From Allorhodopirellula solitaria (lineage in GTDB: Bacteria > Planctomycetota > Planctomycetia > Pirellulales > Pirellulaceae), in assembly GCF_007859855.1 (NCBI RefSeq), contig NZ_SJPK01000022.1, positions 1-47,878 of the forward strand: 47,878 nucleotides of DNA, read 5' to 3'. Of this stretch, positions 16,736 through 26,619 are shown piece after piece. The position numbers and the translations under genes were made by a program. Below the pieces are notes generated by a model. That model saw only the letters and a list, made by a program, of their open reading frames with translations, ran no database searches and was not told where the DNA came from. Within the stretch, counting starts at the first letter, position 1. Each line of letters starts with the position of its first letter.

Positions 16736-17515
16736 ATGTTAAGATCACTTTTCGTTTTCCTGGCTCTGATTTCGATCTCGCCTGCCGCCACCGGACGGGC
16801 TGATGAGACCAAGCCTCGTCTCGTGATGTTGATTGCCGAGCGGGAGTACGACACAGAGGTGACGCTGCCGCGTTTCGCTGAAGACACACTTTCAGATCAG
16901 TACGCGGTTTCCATCGTTGGGCCCGCCGAGGACGACCGAAATGCTTTCGACGGAATTGAAAAGGTTCAGCAAGCGGATGTATTGCTAGTGAGCGTGCGGC
17001 GTCGGACTCTCCCGGCAGAGCAGCTGGCGATTCTTCGGCAGTACGTGGCCAGCGGAAAGCCGGTGATCGGCATTCGCACCGCCAACCATGCGTTCTCGGT
17101 TCGCAATCAATCTGTCCCCGAGGACCGCGCTGTGTGGCCGAAATGGGATCAAGAGGTGTTCGGTGGCAACTACACGAATCACCATGGCAGGGAGCTTACG
17201 ACAACCATCCGCCGGTACCATTCCGGGTCAACGCCAGCTGGACTGCTAGCGGGGATTCCCGACGATCAAACCTGGACGACGCAAGGGTCGCTCTACAAAG
17301 TCTCGCCGTTGGCGACGGGGGCCACCGTGCTGCTACGAGGCAGCGTCCCAGGCCAGCCGAGCGAGCCGGTGGCGTGGACTTTCCAACGGGCTGATGGCGG
17401 TGCGTCGTTCTACACGTCGCTGGGCCACCGCGATGATTTCGACGGTTCACTGCTACCTCAGTTGCTCGCCAACGCGATCGCTTGGTCCTTGACGGCGTCG
17501 AACCCTCGAGACTGA
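16736..17515 (+). CDS. secreted ThuA-like protein, 259 aa
   Basis: The N-terminus MLRSLFVFLALISISPAATG is a Sec signal peptide with probable cleavage around residue 22 (GRADE). The rest has a glutamine-amidotransferase-like flavodoxin fold of the ThuA type: RLVMLIAEREYDTEVTLPRF, then ADVLLVSVRRRTLPAEQL, GKPVIGIRTANHAF, a WPKWDQEVFGGNYTNHHG block and GGASFYTSLGHRDDF near the end. ThuA-like proteins are abundant in planctomycetes; the reaction is not established, and roles in sugar metabolism are assumed from the trehalose locus. The promoter would lie in the 81-bp gap shared with the divergent gene. It is followed by a convergent gene. Confidence 0.8.
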   Translation: MLRSLFVFLALISISPAATGRADETKPRLVMLIAEREYDTEVTLPRFAEDTLSDQYAVSIVGPAEDDRNAFDGIEKVQQADVLLVSVRRRTLPAEQLAILRQYVASGKPVIGIRTANHAFSVRNQSVPEDRAVWPKWDQEVFGGNYTNHHGRELTTTIRRYHSGSTPAGLLAGIPDDQTWTTQGSLYKVSPLATGATVLLRGSVPGQPSEPVAWTFQRADGGASFYTSLGHRDDFDGSLLPQLLANAIAWSLTASNPRD

Positions 17516-17565
17516 CCACGCATCGCTGTGATGGACGCCCCGTGGAATCGGTCGTGCCAGCCAGT

Positions 17566-19005
17566 TCATTGGCAGCTAGTAAATCGTTTTTGGACGATGT
17601 GTCGGCGGGGAGTTTTTTTCGCAGTCAGTTCACCTCGATCGATTGAGAGCGGCGGGGAGAGACGCTCGATTCGGACCTGCGTATTCGGCGGCAACAGAGT
17701 CTTCAGCGTGGTCGCGATTGCAGGGCCGTCGAATGTTTCGCTCTGCACAGCAATCAGGACTCGCCCGTTCCAGCCGAAGACAACGGCATGTTCGCACGCA
17801 TGATGTCGCAGGATGGCTTGCTCGACCGCAAGTGGATGCAGTTTGAATGCGTTCTCCAACACGATCACGTCGTCGGCCCGACCGAGAATTCGCATTTGAC
17901 CGTCGTCCTGGCGCTCGACCAGGTCGCCTGTGTCGAGCCATCCTTGGGTATCGATTTTCGTCGCCGTCGCCTCGGCATCATCGAGGTATCCAAGCATCAC
18001 GAGAGGACCGCGGACGAACAGGCGGCGATCGACGATGCGGACTTCACAACCATTGATAGGCGGGCCGACTAACCCTAGTTCGCTCATCCCCGGAGAGGCG
18101 CTGCAGATGACTGGAGAGGTTTCGGTGCATCCATATCCTTGGATGACCTCGACACCGCATTGGCGCAGCCTGGTGAATAGTTCGCGGTCCAGCGCGGCGC
18201 CACCGCAGCCGAGCACCGCGAGCTGATCGAGTGTCCGGTCGCCGGCTTCGAGACGCTTGGCGATCTCGCGGGCGAGAACGGGGACGCAGTTGATCATCGT
18301 TGGCCGATTGGCGTCGCTGAGTCGATCGAGCCCGCTTCTGCCGTAATCTAAAATCCACGAACATCCCGAGAGCAGCCACGTGCCCATGTCGCAGGTGCGA
18401 GCGTAGGCGTGGGCAAGCGACAACAGAGTCAACCGAATGTCATCACGGCCCTGCGGAACCGCCGCGAGTTTCGCCAGTGCATTGCCGGTCAAATTCTGCT
18501 GTGACAGAACCACACCTCGAGGTTCGTCCGTCGTGCCGCTGGTCCACAGCACGAGGCTGGGCTGGTGAACATCGACCTTGTCCGAGCAACGTTCGAGCTG
18601 GCTGAGTGCGTCAGGAAGGTCAGTGCTGCGGCTGGGTACCGGCTCGGCATCTCTTTGAAAGCGTACACCGCTGCAACGCTTTGCAATTTGATCGCGCATG
18701 GCCGCGGGCAAACGTGAATCGATTGGGATTTCAATTGCACCGGCTGCGATACATGCCAACGCGATGGATACGTCTGAGATGGAATTGCGGCTTTCGTGAA
18801 CGATCCGCAGACCGAGGCTGCTGCGATCGTCCTGGGCAGGCCGCGAAGTGTCGCTCGCGAGTCTTTCCAGCTCGCCCCGTGTCCGATTGACGTCGACCGC
18901 GAGCTGCGCCCAGGTACGCGGTTGCTTGCCGGGGCAGTGCAGTGCCTCAGCATCGGGCTGGTCGCGGACCTGGTTGAGGAATGCGTCGAGTAAATGTCGG
19001 CTCAT
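17566..19005 (-). CDS. AMP-forming acyl-CoA synthetase / ligase family protein, 479 aa
   Basis: Adenylate-forming enzyme blocks occur in order: the phosphate loop LWTSGTTDEPRGVVLSQ (about 154-170), VIQGYGCTETSP (about 285-296), LDTGDLVER (about 355-363) and ILGRADDVIVLENAFKLHP (about 370-388). The C-terminal ELTAKKTPRRH contains the usual catalytic Lys region. The family activates carboxylates (fatty or aryl acids) with ATP and then transfers them to CoA or a carrier protein; the substrate is not predictable. Its length is shorter than FadD. Its start overlaps the TrmH stop by ATGA, so the pair is translationally coupled. Confidence 0.85.
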   Translation of the reverse strand: MSRHLLDAFLNQVRDQPDAEALHCPGKQPRTWAQLAVDVNRTRGELERLASDTSRPAQDDRSSLGLRIVHESRNSISDVSIALACIAAGAIEIPIDSRLPAAMRDQIAKRCSGVRFQRDAEPVPSRSTDLPDALSQLERCSDKVDVHQPSLVLWTSGTTDEPRGVVLSQQNLTGNALAKLAAVPQGRDDIRLTLLSLAHAYARTCDMGTWLLSGCSWILDYGRSGLDRLSDANRPTMINCVPVLAREIAKRLEAGDRTLDQLAVLGCGGAALDRELFTRLRQCGVEVIQGYGCTETSPVICSASPGMSELGLVGPPINGCEVRIVDRRLFVRGPLVMLGYLDDAEATATKIDTQGWLDTGDLVERQDDGQMRILGRADDVIVLENAFKLHPLAVEQAILRHHACEHAVVFGWNGRVLIAVQSETFDGPAIATTLKTLLPPNTQVRIERLSPPLSIDRGELTAKKTPRRHIVQKRFTSCQ

Positions 19006-19790
19006 CGGATGGGTTTGGTCAGCTCGTACAGAAAGATCGCGCCAGCCACACCCACATTGAGACTGTCGGTGGTGGCATCCATCGGGAGCGTCGTCCGAAA
19101 GGTGCAGAGATCCTGAACCGATTGATCGAGACCTTGGGCTTCGTTTCCGACGACCAATACGGTTCCGCCGCCTGTCGAAAGCGTGCGCAGTTGCTCAATC
19201 TCGATGGCGTCCTTGTCGAGAGTTGTGGCTGCGAACTGGATTCCGGTCGCCTGCAACTCGGCGATCTGATCGAGGGGGTGATCCAAACGGTAGAAGCGAT
19301 GATGAAATACAGACGCCATGCTGACGCGGATCACGCGGCGGGCGTAGGGGGTGATTGTCCGCGGTCCGATGAGAATGTCGTGAACGCCGAGGGCCGCAGC
19401 GGAACGCAGTAGACTGCCGACGTTCTCGGGGTCGCTAATAGCGATCAATGCCAGCGAGAGGCGGGGGCGTCGCTGGTTCAACTCCTCGCTCGCCAGCAGG
19501 GCGGGGCACTCGCCATGGGCCAGCACACCGCGATGGAAATCGTAGCCAGCGATCTGCTCACCGATATGCGGATCGACGACGAAGACGGGCGTGGAACTGT
19601 CGATCCGATCGACGTACTTGTGTTCCTGGCCCTTGTGAAGCAGTAACGATCGCAAAGGAATTTCGCTCTGCAGAAGCCTCCGCACCACCAGCGAACCCTC
19701 GGCGACGAATCCGTCACTCGGATCGCGGGTTCGAACGTTGCGATAGGCGTCCAGACGCGGGTCGGAGGGATCGGAGACTTCAATGAACAC
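19002..19790 (-). CDS. TrmH/SpoU-family RNA 2'-O-methyltransferase, 262 aa
   Basis: The three SPOUT motifs are clear: DPENVGSLLRSAAALG (about 124-139), VLVVGNEAQGLD (about 215-226) and DSLNVGVAGAIFLYEL (about 243-258), which form the trefoil-knot SAM site. The N-terminal part (FVAEGSLVVRRLLQS) looks like the substrate-binding domain of the RlmB/TrmH group. The RNA target (tRNA or rRNA) cannot be chosen from sequence alone. It overlaps the acyl-CoA synthetase gene by 4 bp, an unexpected pairing that probably only reflects operon packing. Confidence 0.88.
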   Translation of the reverse strand: MFIEVSDPSDPRLDAYRNVRTRDPSDGFVAEGSLVVRRLLQSEIPLRSLLLHKGQEHKYVDRIDSSTPVFVVDPHIGEQIAGYDFHRGVLAHGECPALLASEELNQRRPRLSLALIAISDPENVGSLLRSAAALGVHDILIGPRTITPYARRVIRVSMASVFHHRFYRLDHPLDQIAELQATGIQFAATTLDKDAIEIEQLRTLSTGGGTVLVVGNEAQGLDQSVQDLCTFRTTLPMDATTDSLNVGVAGAIFLYELTKPIR

Positions 19791-20015
19791 GGATGGCGGT
19801 GATCCAACGGGACGGAGAGAAACGCTCGCGGCGTTTGGCGTCAGGGTTAGGTTTTAACGCTTGTGCAGGTTACACCCAACGGGTTTTGCCGGGGAGTCCG
19901 GTTTTTGGAATTGTGCGTAGACGGAAGCGATGTGTCCCGCCGATTACAACGGCTGTCGGGGAAACTCGGCATGTGCTTTTCGATTCACATGAAACGGCAA
20001 GGGAGACGCATCGCA

Positions 20016-21065
20016 ATGTCAAAACTAATCTGGGACTGGTGGTTCGGCGACGACCCACAGCGACGATTGGCGGTCACCCGATTCACGGCGCGGCGCCGTT
20101 TCATGGTGTTCTTGGCAGCGATCGGCGCGACACATGGCGTGGGCACGCCAATGATCTGGGCCGATGAAGGGGCTGGTCCGATTATCAACCAACCTGTTTC
20201 TGAGAGCGAGATACCCGTCTCGACATTTGCCATGATGCTCGCGGCCGATGAGGTAACTGCCGCTCAAAGCGGCTCCGCAGCGGTAGAGAGTTCTTCCCCG
20301 GGGCTCGACGTTTCTGCGGACGATGGATCTCGGTTGGACCTAGGAGCGGACCTCGACGCGGGTGCGCCGCTGACCGACGACGAAAAACGCAAAGAGCGAT
20401 TGAAAAAACTGCTCGGTGACAACGAACCCTCTGCACCATTGGATCGTCCGGCCGCTCTCGATAACCGAGGCACCGGCGATGACGAGGACTCGCGAGATCC
20501 CAATCAAGTGCCTCCTAGTATCAAGGAGGACGGTGGATTGTTCTCCAAACCGTTCATCAAACGTCGATACCCCGAGGTGGAGCAGGGGCGGTTTGTCTTG
20601 CCACCCATTCGCGCGGTGTCCATCGATCAAAAACCGATTGGCAACGGTCGCATTCCCGAGACCGTCACTGCTGGCAAGCAACTCGATCTGATCCCACTGC
20701 CCGAAGATGGCATGCAGCGTGTAGCGATCTCCGGCGAAGGGGTGTGGCCAGAGCTTATCCGTCCCTGGGCGGCACCGAACACGTTCTCGCACCCATTGTA
20801 CTTTGAAGACCGAATGCTCGAACGTCACGGGCATGAGCGTTGGGGATACTTCCAACCATTCGCTGCTGGCACACGATTTTTCGTCACGCTGCCAATGCTG
20901 CCGTACCTCGCGACGGTGCAACCTCCGTGTGAGACCGTGTACAGCAAGGGCTACTACCGAGCCGGATCGCCTGTGCCGAAGTTCTTGCAGCGACCGCCGC
21001 TGGAGCGACGGGCGATCATTGTCGAAGCCGCGGTGGTGTCGGGCACGTTTATCGCCTTGCCGTAA
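20016..21065 (+). CDS. planctomycete-type secreted protein of unknown function, 349 aa
   Basis: I chose the ATG at 20016 (MSKLIWDWWFGDDPQRRLAV) because it puts a signal-anchor-like stretch at about 28-48 (RRFMVFLAAIGATHGVGTPM) after a basic region. The upstream frame from 19863 adds unlikely sequence. An acidic, Ser/Ala-rich linker (about 70-165, with DDEKRKERLKKLLGD) precedes a conserved-looking C-terminal part: HPLYFEDRMLERHGHERWGY, then FQPFAAGTRFFVTLPMLPY and YSKGYYRAGSPVPKF. The His/Tyr/Trp-rich block looks like an unknown domain. It lies 164 bp upstream of the TolC-family gene on the same strand; an envelope role is plausible. Confidence 0.7.
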   Translation: MSKLIWDWWFGDDPQRRLAVTRFTARRRFMVFLAAIGATHGVGTPMIWADEGAGPIINQPVSESEIPVSTFAMMLAADEVTAAQSGSAAVESSSPGLDVSADDGSRLDLGADLDAGAPLTDDEKRKERLKKLLGDNEPSAPLDRPAALDNRGTGDDEDSRDPNQVPPSIKEDGGLFSKPFIKRRYPEVEQGRFVLPPIRAVSIDQKPIGNGRIPETVTAGKQLDLIPLPEDGMQRVAISGEGVWPELIRPWAAPNTFSHPLYFEDRMLERHGHERWGYFQPFAAGTRFFVTLPMLPYLATVQPPCETVYSKGYYRAGSPVPKFLQRPPLERRAIIVEAAVVSGTFIALP

Positions 21066-21229
21066 CCAATCGTCTCCCCCAAAACGAGTTGAATTTGTGA
21101 TCGCCGGGCTGCATTGCCTGGCGTAACCTATCACCCGCTCGCTCGCCACGCTATCTCGACAAGGATGTCAGATGCGGCGGGCGATCGCGGACTCACCGAA
21201 GTCAATGTTTGCGAAAGTCTGAGTCAGCC

Positions 21230-23371
21230 ATGGATCGGCAACCCACTAACGACCGCCCTGTCGACAACCGTCGCCACAACTCATCTAACGCTAGCACCAG
21301 TGGCCGGCAGGCGAGTCGAGCTCAGCGGCGGCGTCGACGCTTGAGTGCCATCCTGTGCGGCTGCGTTGCCTCGGTCGCCACGCTCGGATGCGAGATGGCC
21401 CAGAAGATCCCCGACGGGCCGCATGATACGGTGATGTCGTATCACGATCACTCGGCGTTGAAGATCGAGTATCCCGAAGTACAGGATTGTGCGACGATCC
21501 AGACTGCGGCAGCGGAGGCCGCCGTTGCCCCCAATACCTTGCAAGACCCGTCGGCGCTGCCAGCTGTTGAAATCACGCTGCAGGACGCGATTCGCACGGC
21601 ACTGGGTAACAGCCCGGTACTGCGATCGATCGGCGGAACGATCGTCACAACTCCCGCCGCGATGTCGACGGTTTATGACCCCAGCCTCGCTCATGCCAGT
21701 CCACAGCTCGGCGTCGAAGCTGCTCTGTCTGCCTTCGATGCTCAGTACACCCAAGCGTTGTTCTGGAATAAGATCGATGCCCCTCGAAACCTCAACCCGG
21801 CCGCGTTTGGGGGTGGTGGTGGTGTCACCAACTTGTTCCCGAGCTACACGAACCAAACCTTGGGAACCTACACGAACGAGGTCTCGAAACGTACGGCAAC
21901 GGGAGCCACGTTCGCTCTGCGTAGCAATGTCGGCTACACCCGTACCGACGACCCCAGCCGGCAAAGTCAATTGTTCCCCAGCGCCTTTACCGGATTCATG
22001 GAAGCTGAGTACCGGCAACCGTTGATGAAGGGCGCCGGGACGACTTACAACCGGATTGCGGGCACCAGCGGTATCATTGGCCAGTACAACGGTGTTCTGA
22101 TCGCCCGGGTCAATGAGGATGTCGCCCTCGCCGATTTCGAAGCCGCTGTGATTTCAATGGTCTCGGACGTTGAGCAAGCCTATTGGGAACTCGCCGCCTC
22201 CTACCGAATCCTCGAGGCGGTCGTCAAAGGTCGCGAGTCGGCACTGCAAACCTATCAGTATCAGCAGGTGCGTTTGGACGTCGGTGCAGGCCGCAGCGAC
22301 GAGGAAGCACAAGCCCGATCGCAATACTACGAGTTTGAAGCCCAGGTTCAATCCGCATTGGCGGGGCAATCTGGTTTGTATCAAGTGGAACAACGCCTGC
22401 GGTACTTGGTCGGCATGCCCGCCAGTGACGGAACTCTGCTCAAACCCACGACCGCTCCGCTCGATGCCAAAGTCGTCTTTGACTGGGAAAGCGCCCTCGG
22501 CCAAGCACTCGTGCGACGTGTCGAGGTTCGACGTCAGAAGTACAACGTCAAACGGCGAGAGCTGGAGCTAACCGCAGCTCGGTTGAACCGACGGCCACAG
22601 GCTGACTTTATCGGTACCTACCGCTGGACGGGCATGGGGGATCACTTGATCGGCAACAGTTCAGGTGCTCCCTACAACCAGAACCTTTTCAGTTCGGTCA
22701 CCAGTGGCCAGTATCAACAATGGGGTGCTGGCGTGGAGTTCACCGCTCCGATCGGGCTGCGAGCGGCCAGCAACGCGGTGGCTCATGCCAACCTCAACCT
22801 TCGCCGTGATCGGGCACTTCTCAACGAAACCGAGTTGCGGATCAGTCACGATCTCTCCGACGCCGCACGAGAAATCGACTTGACCTACCAACTCGTCGAA
22901 ACCAACTACAACCGTTACCTGGCCGATCTGCGCCAGGTCGATGTGCTGCGGCGGCGATATGAAGATGGTACGGACAATATCAACTTCCTGTTGCAGGCCC
23001 AGCGTCGTGTTGTGCTGTCCGAAACCGAATTCTATCGTTCGATCTCCAATTACAACCTAGCGATCCGTGACTTCCACCGCGAAAAAGGCTCGCTGCTCGC
23101 CTATTCTGAAATCGGCTTGGCCGAAGGCGGCTGGTGCCCAGGTGCTGACCGCGATGCCTATGAACTCGGTAGGTTCCTCGAGCCTCATTGCCACCCTGAA
23201 GATGTCTGTGTACCACGCCCAGTCAGTTCCGGACCCTTCGATCCCTCGGCCACTCAGGGCTCAGGTGGAATGGTTGGGTTCAGCAACGAGGAAATGATCG
23301 ATGTCGGCATAAGCTCACCCGGTGATTTCAACGAGACGACAGTCGCATCGCCGATCGAGGGCGAAGAGTAG
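21230..23371 (+). CDS. TolC-family outer-membrane efflux protein, 713 aa
   Basis: The ATG at 21230 (MDRQPTNDRPVDNRRHN) is preferred over the TTG at 21209. The N-terminus is long and basic (AQRRRRRLSAILCG), leading to a hydrophobic stretch and VATLGCEMAQ, a possible lipobox. Two outer-membrane-efflux repeats follow. The first is at about 110-400 (EITLQDAIRTALGNSPVLRS, then ELAASYRILEAVVKGRESAL). The second ends near 600 (RHY-type ISNYNLAIRDFHREKGSLL). It would form the outer-membrane channel of a tripartite pump; the inner-membrane and adaptor genes are not adjacent. The C-terminal tail of about 90 residues is acidic with extra Cys, longer than in proteobacterial TolC. Confidence 0.85.
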   Translation: MDRQPTNDRPVDNRRHNSSNASTSGRQASRAQRRRRRLSAILCGCVASVATLGCEMAQKIPDGPHDTVMSYHDHSALKIEYPEVQDCATIQTAAAEAAVAPNTLQDPSALPAVEITLQDAIRTALGNSPVLRSIGGTIVTTPAAMSTVYDPSLAHASPQLGVEAALSAFDAQYTQALFWNKIDAPRNLNPAAFGGGGGVTNLFPSYTNQTLGTYTNEVSKRTATGATFALRSNVGYTRTDDPSRQSQLFPSAFTGFMEAEYRQPLMKGAGTTYNRIAGTSGIIGQYNGVLIARVNEDVALADFEAAVISMVSDVEQAYWELAASYRILEAVVKGRESALQTYQYQQVRLDVGAGRSDEEAQARSQYYEFEAQVQSALAGQSGLYQVEQRLRYLVGMPASDGTLLKPTTAPLDAKVVFDWESALGQALVRRVEVRRQKYNVKRRELELTAARLNRRPQADFIGTYRWTGMGDHLIGNSSGAPYNQNLFSSVTSGQYQQWGAGVEFTAPIGLRAASNAVAHANLNLRRDRALLNETELRISHDLSDAAREIDLTYQLVETNYNRYLADLRQVDVLRRRYEDGTDNINFLLQAQRRVVLSETEFYRSISNYNLAIRDFHREKGSLLAYSEIGLAEGGWCPGADRDAYELGRFLEPHCHPEDVCVPRPVSSGPFDPSATQGSGGMVGFSNEEMIDVGISSPGDFNETTVASPIEGEE

Positions 23372-23481
23372 CGTCTGCTGATCGGACCCTACCGCGACGT
23401 AACTCGAAGCGATATGGCGGGACTGGAGCCTTCGAGTTTCGCCGAGACATCCGAAATGTCGCTGCCTACCTGCTTCGCGAT

Positions 23482-25347
23482 TCAGTTGGGTTGCTTGGTG
23501 GCGGCCGACGTAGGCGAAATCAAGATCGCACAGCCACTTCCCGCACTCATAGTAGCTGTCAACGAACTGGCCGAGTTGACTTGACGAGACTCGATCGTGA
23601 CCAGCTTCATGTTCTCGGGATCTTCGGCAAAGACTGTCGCGGTGAACTCGCCGGGGCCCAAGAAATCCAGCGGGACTTCGAGGCTCCGAGCTTCGTTGAC
23701 GATCGTGCCGACGAACCAGCGGTCGCCTTTTCTCCGAGCAATGGTCATATGGCTTCCGATCGATCCATGAACCACTTTGGAATCGTCCCATGTCGTCGGC
23801 ATCTCTTTCCAAAACTCAAGCTCAGGGTATGCCTTCTCAGCGTATTGATCGGCCTGGTCGTACCAGTGTAAATACTGCAGAGGGCTGAAGAACACCACCC
23901 CAAGAGCTAGCTGAAACGAACGGCTGACAACGCGGCCGTTAAGGTAGCAGGGCGTGTAATCACCTGCTCCTGCAATCATTCTGGCGAAGGAAGTGGTCAG
24001 AACATTCTTCGGTGGGTTGCCTCTGTCTGCGTGTTCTTCGTTGCCGAGAATTCCCTCGACGGTCAAGAGATGAGGATAGGTTCTTTCGATCCCGGTCAAC
24101 CGAAAGTTATCGTGGATGTCAACGACGAGTTGGTACTTTGCTGCCGTCTTGATGGCATTGAACAGAAACTCCATGTCGGCTTGGCTTCTCCAGTCGACAA
24201 AGCCCATCTTCACTCCGCGAATCCCCCATTGTTGGTAGGTGCGAAACGTCTCGTCGAGATCGTATTGCGACATCGCAATCTTGTTGATGTAACAGATCAA
24301 ACCGATGCCATGTTCGTTCGCATAGCGAATTGTCTCCTGCATGTCGATCGGGTCGATGACCGTCAGCGGGTTGGATTTGGCATCTCGTTCGGGCCCATAC
24401 CAGCCCGCATCGTAGTGCACGTATTGGTACTTGTGGGTCGCGGCGTAGTCGATAATCGCCTTTGCCCCGCCAGTCGTGAGGCCACTTCGCCAGACCTTGC
24501 CAGGCCTGATCCAGGACGTATCACTCAACGCACAGGGAGCCGATAGATTTTGGAGCAGGTAGTGGTTCTCGACCAGCGTGCCGGGGTGGTCGGCGACCAT
24601 AACGACGCGCCATGGCGTCACGAGGGAATCGGTTGCCGAAACGGTTCCACTTCTGAACCGGGTGACCAATTGGTTTTCGCCGGAACGATTGAGCATCATC
24701 GGCGCGTAGTGTTCGAGACTGCCGGCTTCGGCAATGGCCACAAAATGCGGTCCGGCTTCCACGAGTAGTGGCCGGATCGAATGGTCGGGCATCTCCGAGA
24801 TTGGCACCTTGGTGTATTCTGCCTGGGGGTAGTCATCCCAGTAAACAAAGTGATCGTCGGTGAACTGAAACAGACTGTCCTCGGACCGAACTTCTATTGC
24901 TGCGAAACCCTGCTGTTTGGGAATCGTATAGCGAAACGCGACCCCTTCATCGTATGCCCGGAATGAGAGGTCGAGTCTACGCTTCTGTTCGGAGGTTTCC
25001 TGTAGCTGAACGACGCATTCGTTGTACGCGTTGGGGTAAGAACTCTTCGATCCGGCCACGGGGACCCAACTATCCTGCATTGACTCGGTTCGGGTGTCCT
25101 TGACGACGAATCTTTCGCCCAGAGCATCGCCAGCGAGATTCAATGACAGGCCGGAATCGGCAAGGATGACAGTTCCCTGATAAGAGACGCTGTAATGCGG
25201 CACCCCTTCGATCAGTGAAAAGTGGATCGCGTGGTTTCCCGAGGGCGATGTGACCTTCACTTCGGTGGCACTCAAGGCCCCGCCCGATGGCGCGATCGCT
25301 ATCAAGCAAAGTGTCAGGAAGGTGGGCAGAATTGGCATCGAGGTCAC
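23482..25347 (-). CDS. secreted glycoside hydrolase family 97 enzyme, 621 aa
   Basis: A signal peptide is visible (PILPTFLTLCLIAIAPSGGA, cleavage about 27). The N-terminal beta-supersandwich (about 30-270: VTSPSGNHAIHFSL, DEGVAFRYTIP) and TIM barrel (YQYVHYDAGWYGPERD, GIGLICYINKIAM, GIRGVKMGFVDWRSQ, LLTVEGILGNEEH) follow GH97 order. In retaining GH97 enzymes the residue in GVKVDF is the nucleophile Asp; here it is Gly (GVKMGF), so an inverting, SusB-like alpha-glucosidase mechanism using Glu residues is suggested. VVDIHDNFRLTG and VEGILGNEE supply acidic candidates. It acts outside the cytoplasm on alpha-linked oligosaccharides. It lies 238 bp downstream of the alcohol dehydrogenase gene on the same strand, suggesting one sugar-use unit. 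Confidence 0.9.
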   Translation of the reverse strand: MTSMPILPTFLTLCLIAIAPSGGALSATEVKVTSPSGNHAIHFSLIEGVPHYSVSYQGTVILADSGLSLNLAGDALGERFVVKDTRTESMQDSWVPVAGSKSSYPNAYNECVVQLQETSEQKRRLDLSFRAYDEGVAFRYTIPKQQGFAAIEVRSEDSLFQFTDDHFVYWDDYPQAEYTKVPISEMPDHSIRPLLVEAGPHFVAIAEAGSLEHYAPMMLNRSGENQLVTRFRSGTVSATDSLVTPWRVVMVADHPGTLVENHYLLQNLSAPCALSDTSWIRPGKVWRSGLTTGGAKAIIDYAATHKYQYVHYDAGWYGPERDAKSNPLTVIDPIDMQETIRYANEHGIGLICYINKIAMSQYDLDETFRTYQQWGIRGVKMGFVDWRSQADMEFLFNAIKTAAKYQLVVDIHDNFRLTGIERTYPHLLTVEGILGNEEHADRGNPPKNVLTTSFARMIAGAGDYTPCYLNGRVVSRSFQLALGVVFFSPLQYLHWYDQADQYAEKAYPELEFWKEMPTTWDDSKVVHGSIGSHMTIARRKGDRWFVGTIVNEARSLEVPLDFLGPGEFTATVFAEDPENMKLVTIESRQVNSASSLTATMSAGSGCAILISPTSAATKQPN

Positions 25348-25585
25348 GGCTAGCAGCTCCCGTAGTTCAGATCAGTTGGCGAAATATCGTGTGACGTGTC
25401 TTCATAACCTGTCCGTTACCCACCGGTATGTTGCCTCGTGTGCTCGTCAAAGGGGAGGCAACATTTGGAAACGAGGGACCGCCGATAGCGATCCGGTTTC
25501 AGGGTCCACTGACAGATTTTAGCAGAATCCGCGGTCTCCGATGTCTCGCACGTGTTGCGAATCAGATACAGGGAGTCTCGCGGTA

Positions 25586-26617
25586 TCACCCACTTACTTC
25601 GATCATCGCTTTCAGGACTCCCGAATCGGGAGCGATCCACTGGTCAAAGACGTTTGGTACGTCCTCAAACTTCGCGTGATGGGTGATCCAGGGTTCTGTG
25701 TTGATTTTCTGCTCTTGAATCAACTGGATAATCCGTCGGAAGTCCTTGGGCATCGCATTGCGGCTAGCCAACAGGGACAGCTCGCGTCGATGGAAAACGG
25801 CTGCATGTGGAAACTGCAAATCGTTTTGTGTGATTCCGACATAGACCACTCGCCCCGTGAAGGTAGCGAATTCGAAAGCACGCACCATGCTGTGGTGATT
25901 GCCGGTCGCATCGATGATCACGTCGGCAAGCCGGCCATCGCCTCGATCTCTAATGGCATCGAAGTCTTGCTCGTCTCCTTGCAGTTGCACCGTCTGGGTG
26001 ACGCCCATCACGTTCGACACGAAGTCCAGTCGCTGTTGGTTGATGTCTGCCACGATCACATTGGCATCGGCGAGCCTGGCGAACTCCATGGCGGATAAAC
26101 CAATCGGACCGGCGCCGAGAATCAATACGTTTTCGCCTGGCTTGGGGCCGCCTCGGTCGACGGCGTGGCAACCAATAGCCAAAGTCTCGACGAGAGCCGC
26201 TTGTTCGTAGGTAAGCGATCCAACGGGATGCAGTTTCCGGGCTGGGAGGATGACCTGGTCGGTCAGTCCGCCATCGCACATGACGCCAAACGTTTGGTTG
26301 TGTTCGCAGCAATTCGTGTGTCCACGCTGGCAGGAGTCGCACTTGCCGCAGTTAAGATAAGGTTCGACACAACAGCGGTCGCCGGGTTGAACGTGGGTGA
26401 CGCCCTTCCCTACCTCTAAAACCTCGACGCCCAGTTCATGTCCAGGAATGCGAGGGAACTCGAAGAAGGGGAATCTGCCTAGATAGCAGCCGACATCGGT
26501 TCCACAGACTCCCATCCGATGAACGCGGACGAGCACTTCATCGGGGCCGGGATCACCGGGCTCGGGGATGTCGATTTGTTTCCACGTCTTGGCTTCGCTG
26601 ATTTGTAGTGCTTTCAT
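25586..26617 (-). CDS. zinc-dependent alcohol/polyol dehydrogenase (MDR family), 343 aa
   Basis: The ATG at 26617 (MKALQISEAKTWKQIDIPEP) is chosen because the longer frame is not family-like. The motifs are catalytic zinc site GVCGTDVGCY (Cys about 38), GHELGVEVLEVG (His/Glu), four structural-zinc Cys in NCGKCDSCQRGHTNCC, and Rossmann NAD site ILGAGPIGLSAME. An acidic residue (VADINQQRLD) at the end of the second strand suggests preference for NAD. The family oxidises polyols, galactonate-type sugar acids or alcohols. The ATG lies 2 bp after the stop of the aldo/keto reductase gene, so translational coupling and a shared sugar-oxidation route are likely. Confidence 0.88.
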   Translation of the reverse strand: MKALQISEAKTWKQIDIPEPGDPGPDEVLVRVHRMGVCGTDVGCYLGRFPFFEFPRIPGHELGVEVLEVGKGVTHVQPGDRCCVEPYLNCGKCDSCQRGHTNCCEHNQTFGVMCDGGLTDQVILPARKLHPVGSLTYEQAALVETLAIGCHAVDRGGPKPGENVLILGAGPIGLSAMEFARLADANVIVADINQQRLDFVSNVMGVTQTVQLQGDEQDFDAIRDRGDGRLADVIIDATGNHHSMVRAFEFATFTGRVVYVGITQNDLQFPHAAVFHRRELSLLASRNAMPKDFRRIIQLIQEQKINTEPWITHHAKFEDVPNVFDQWIAPDSGVLKAMIEVSG

Positions 26618-26619
26618 CG

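Noticed and set aside
20340-21149. 269-codon minus ORF opposite the secreted protein gene
   Set aside because: The composition is shadow-like, and the + strand has a signal peptide and a constrained C-terminal block.
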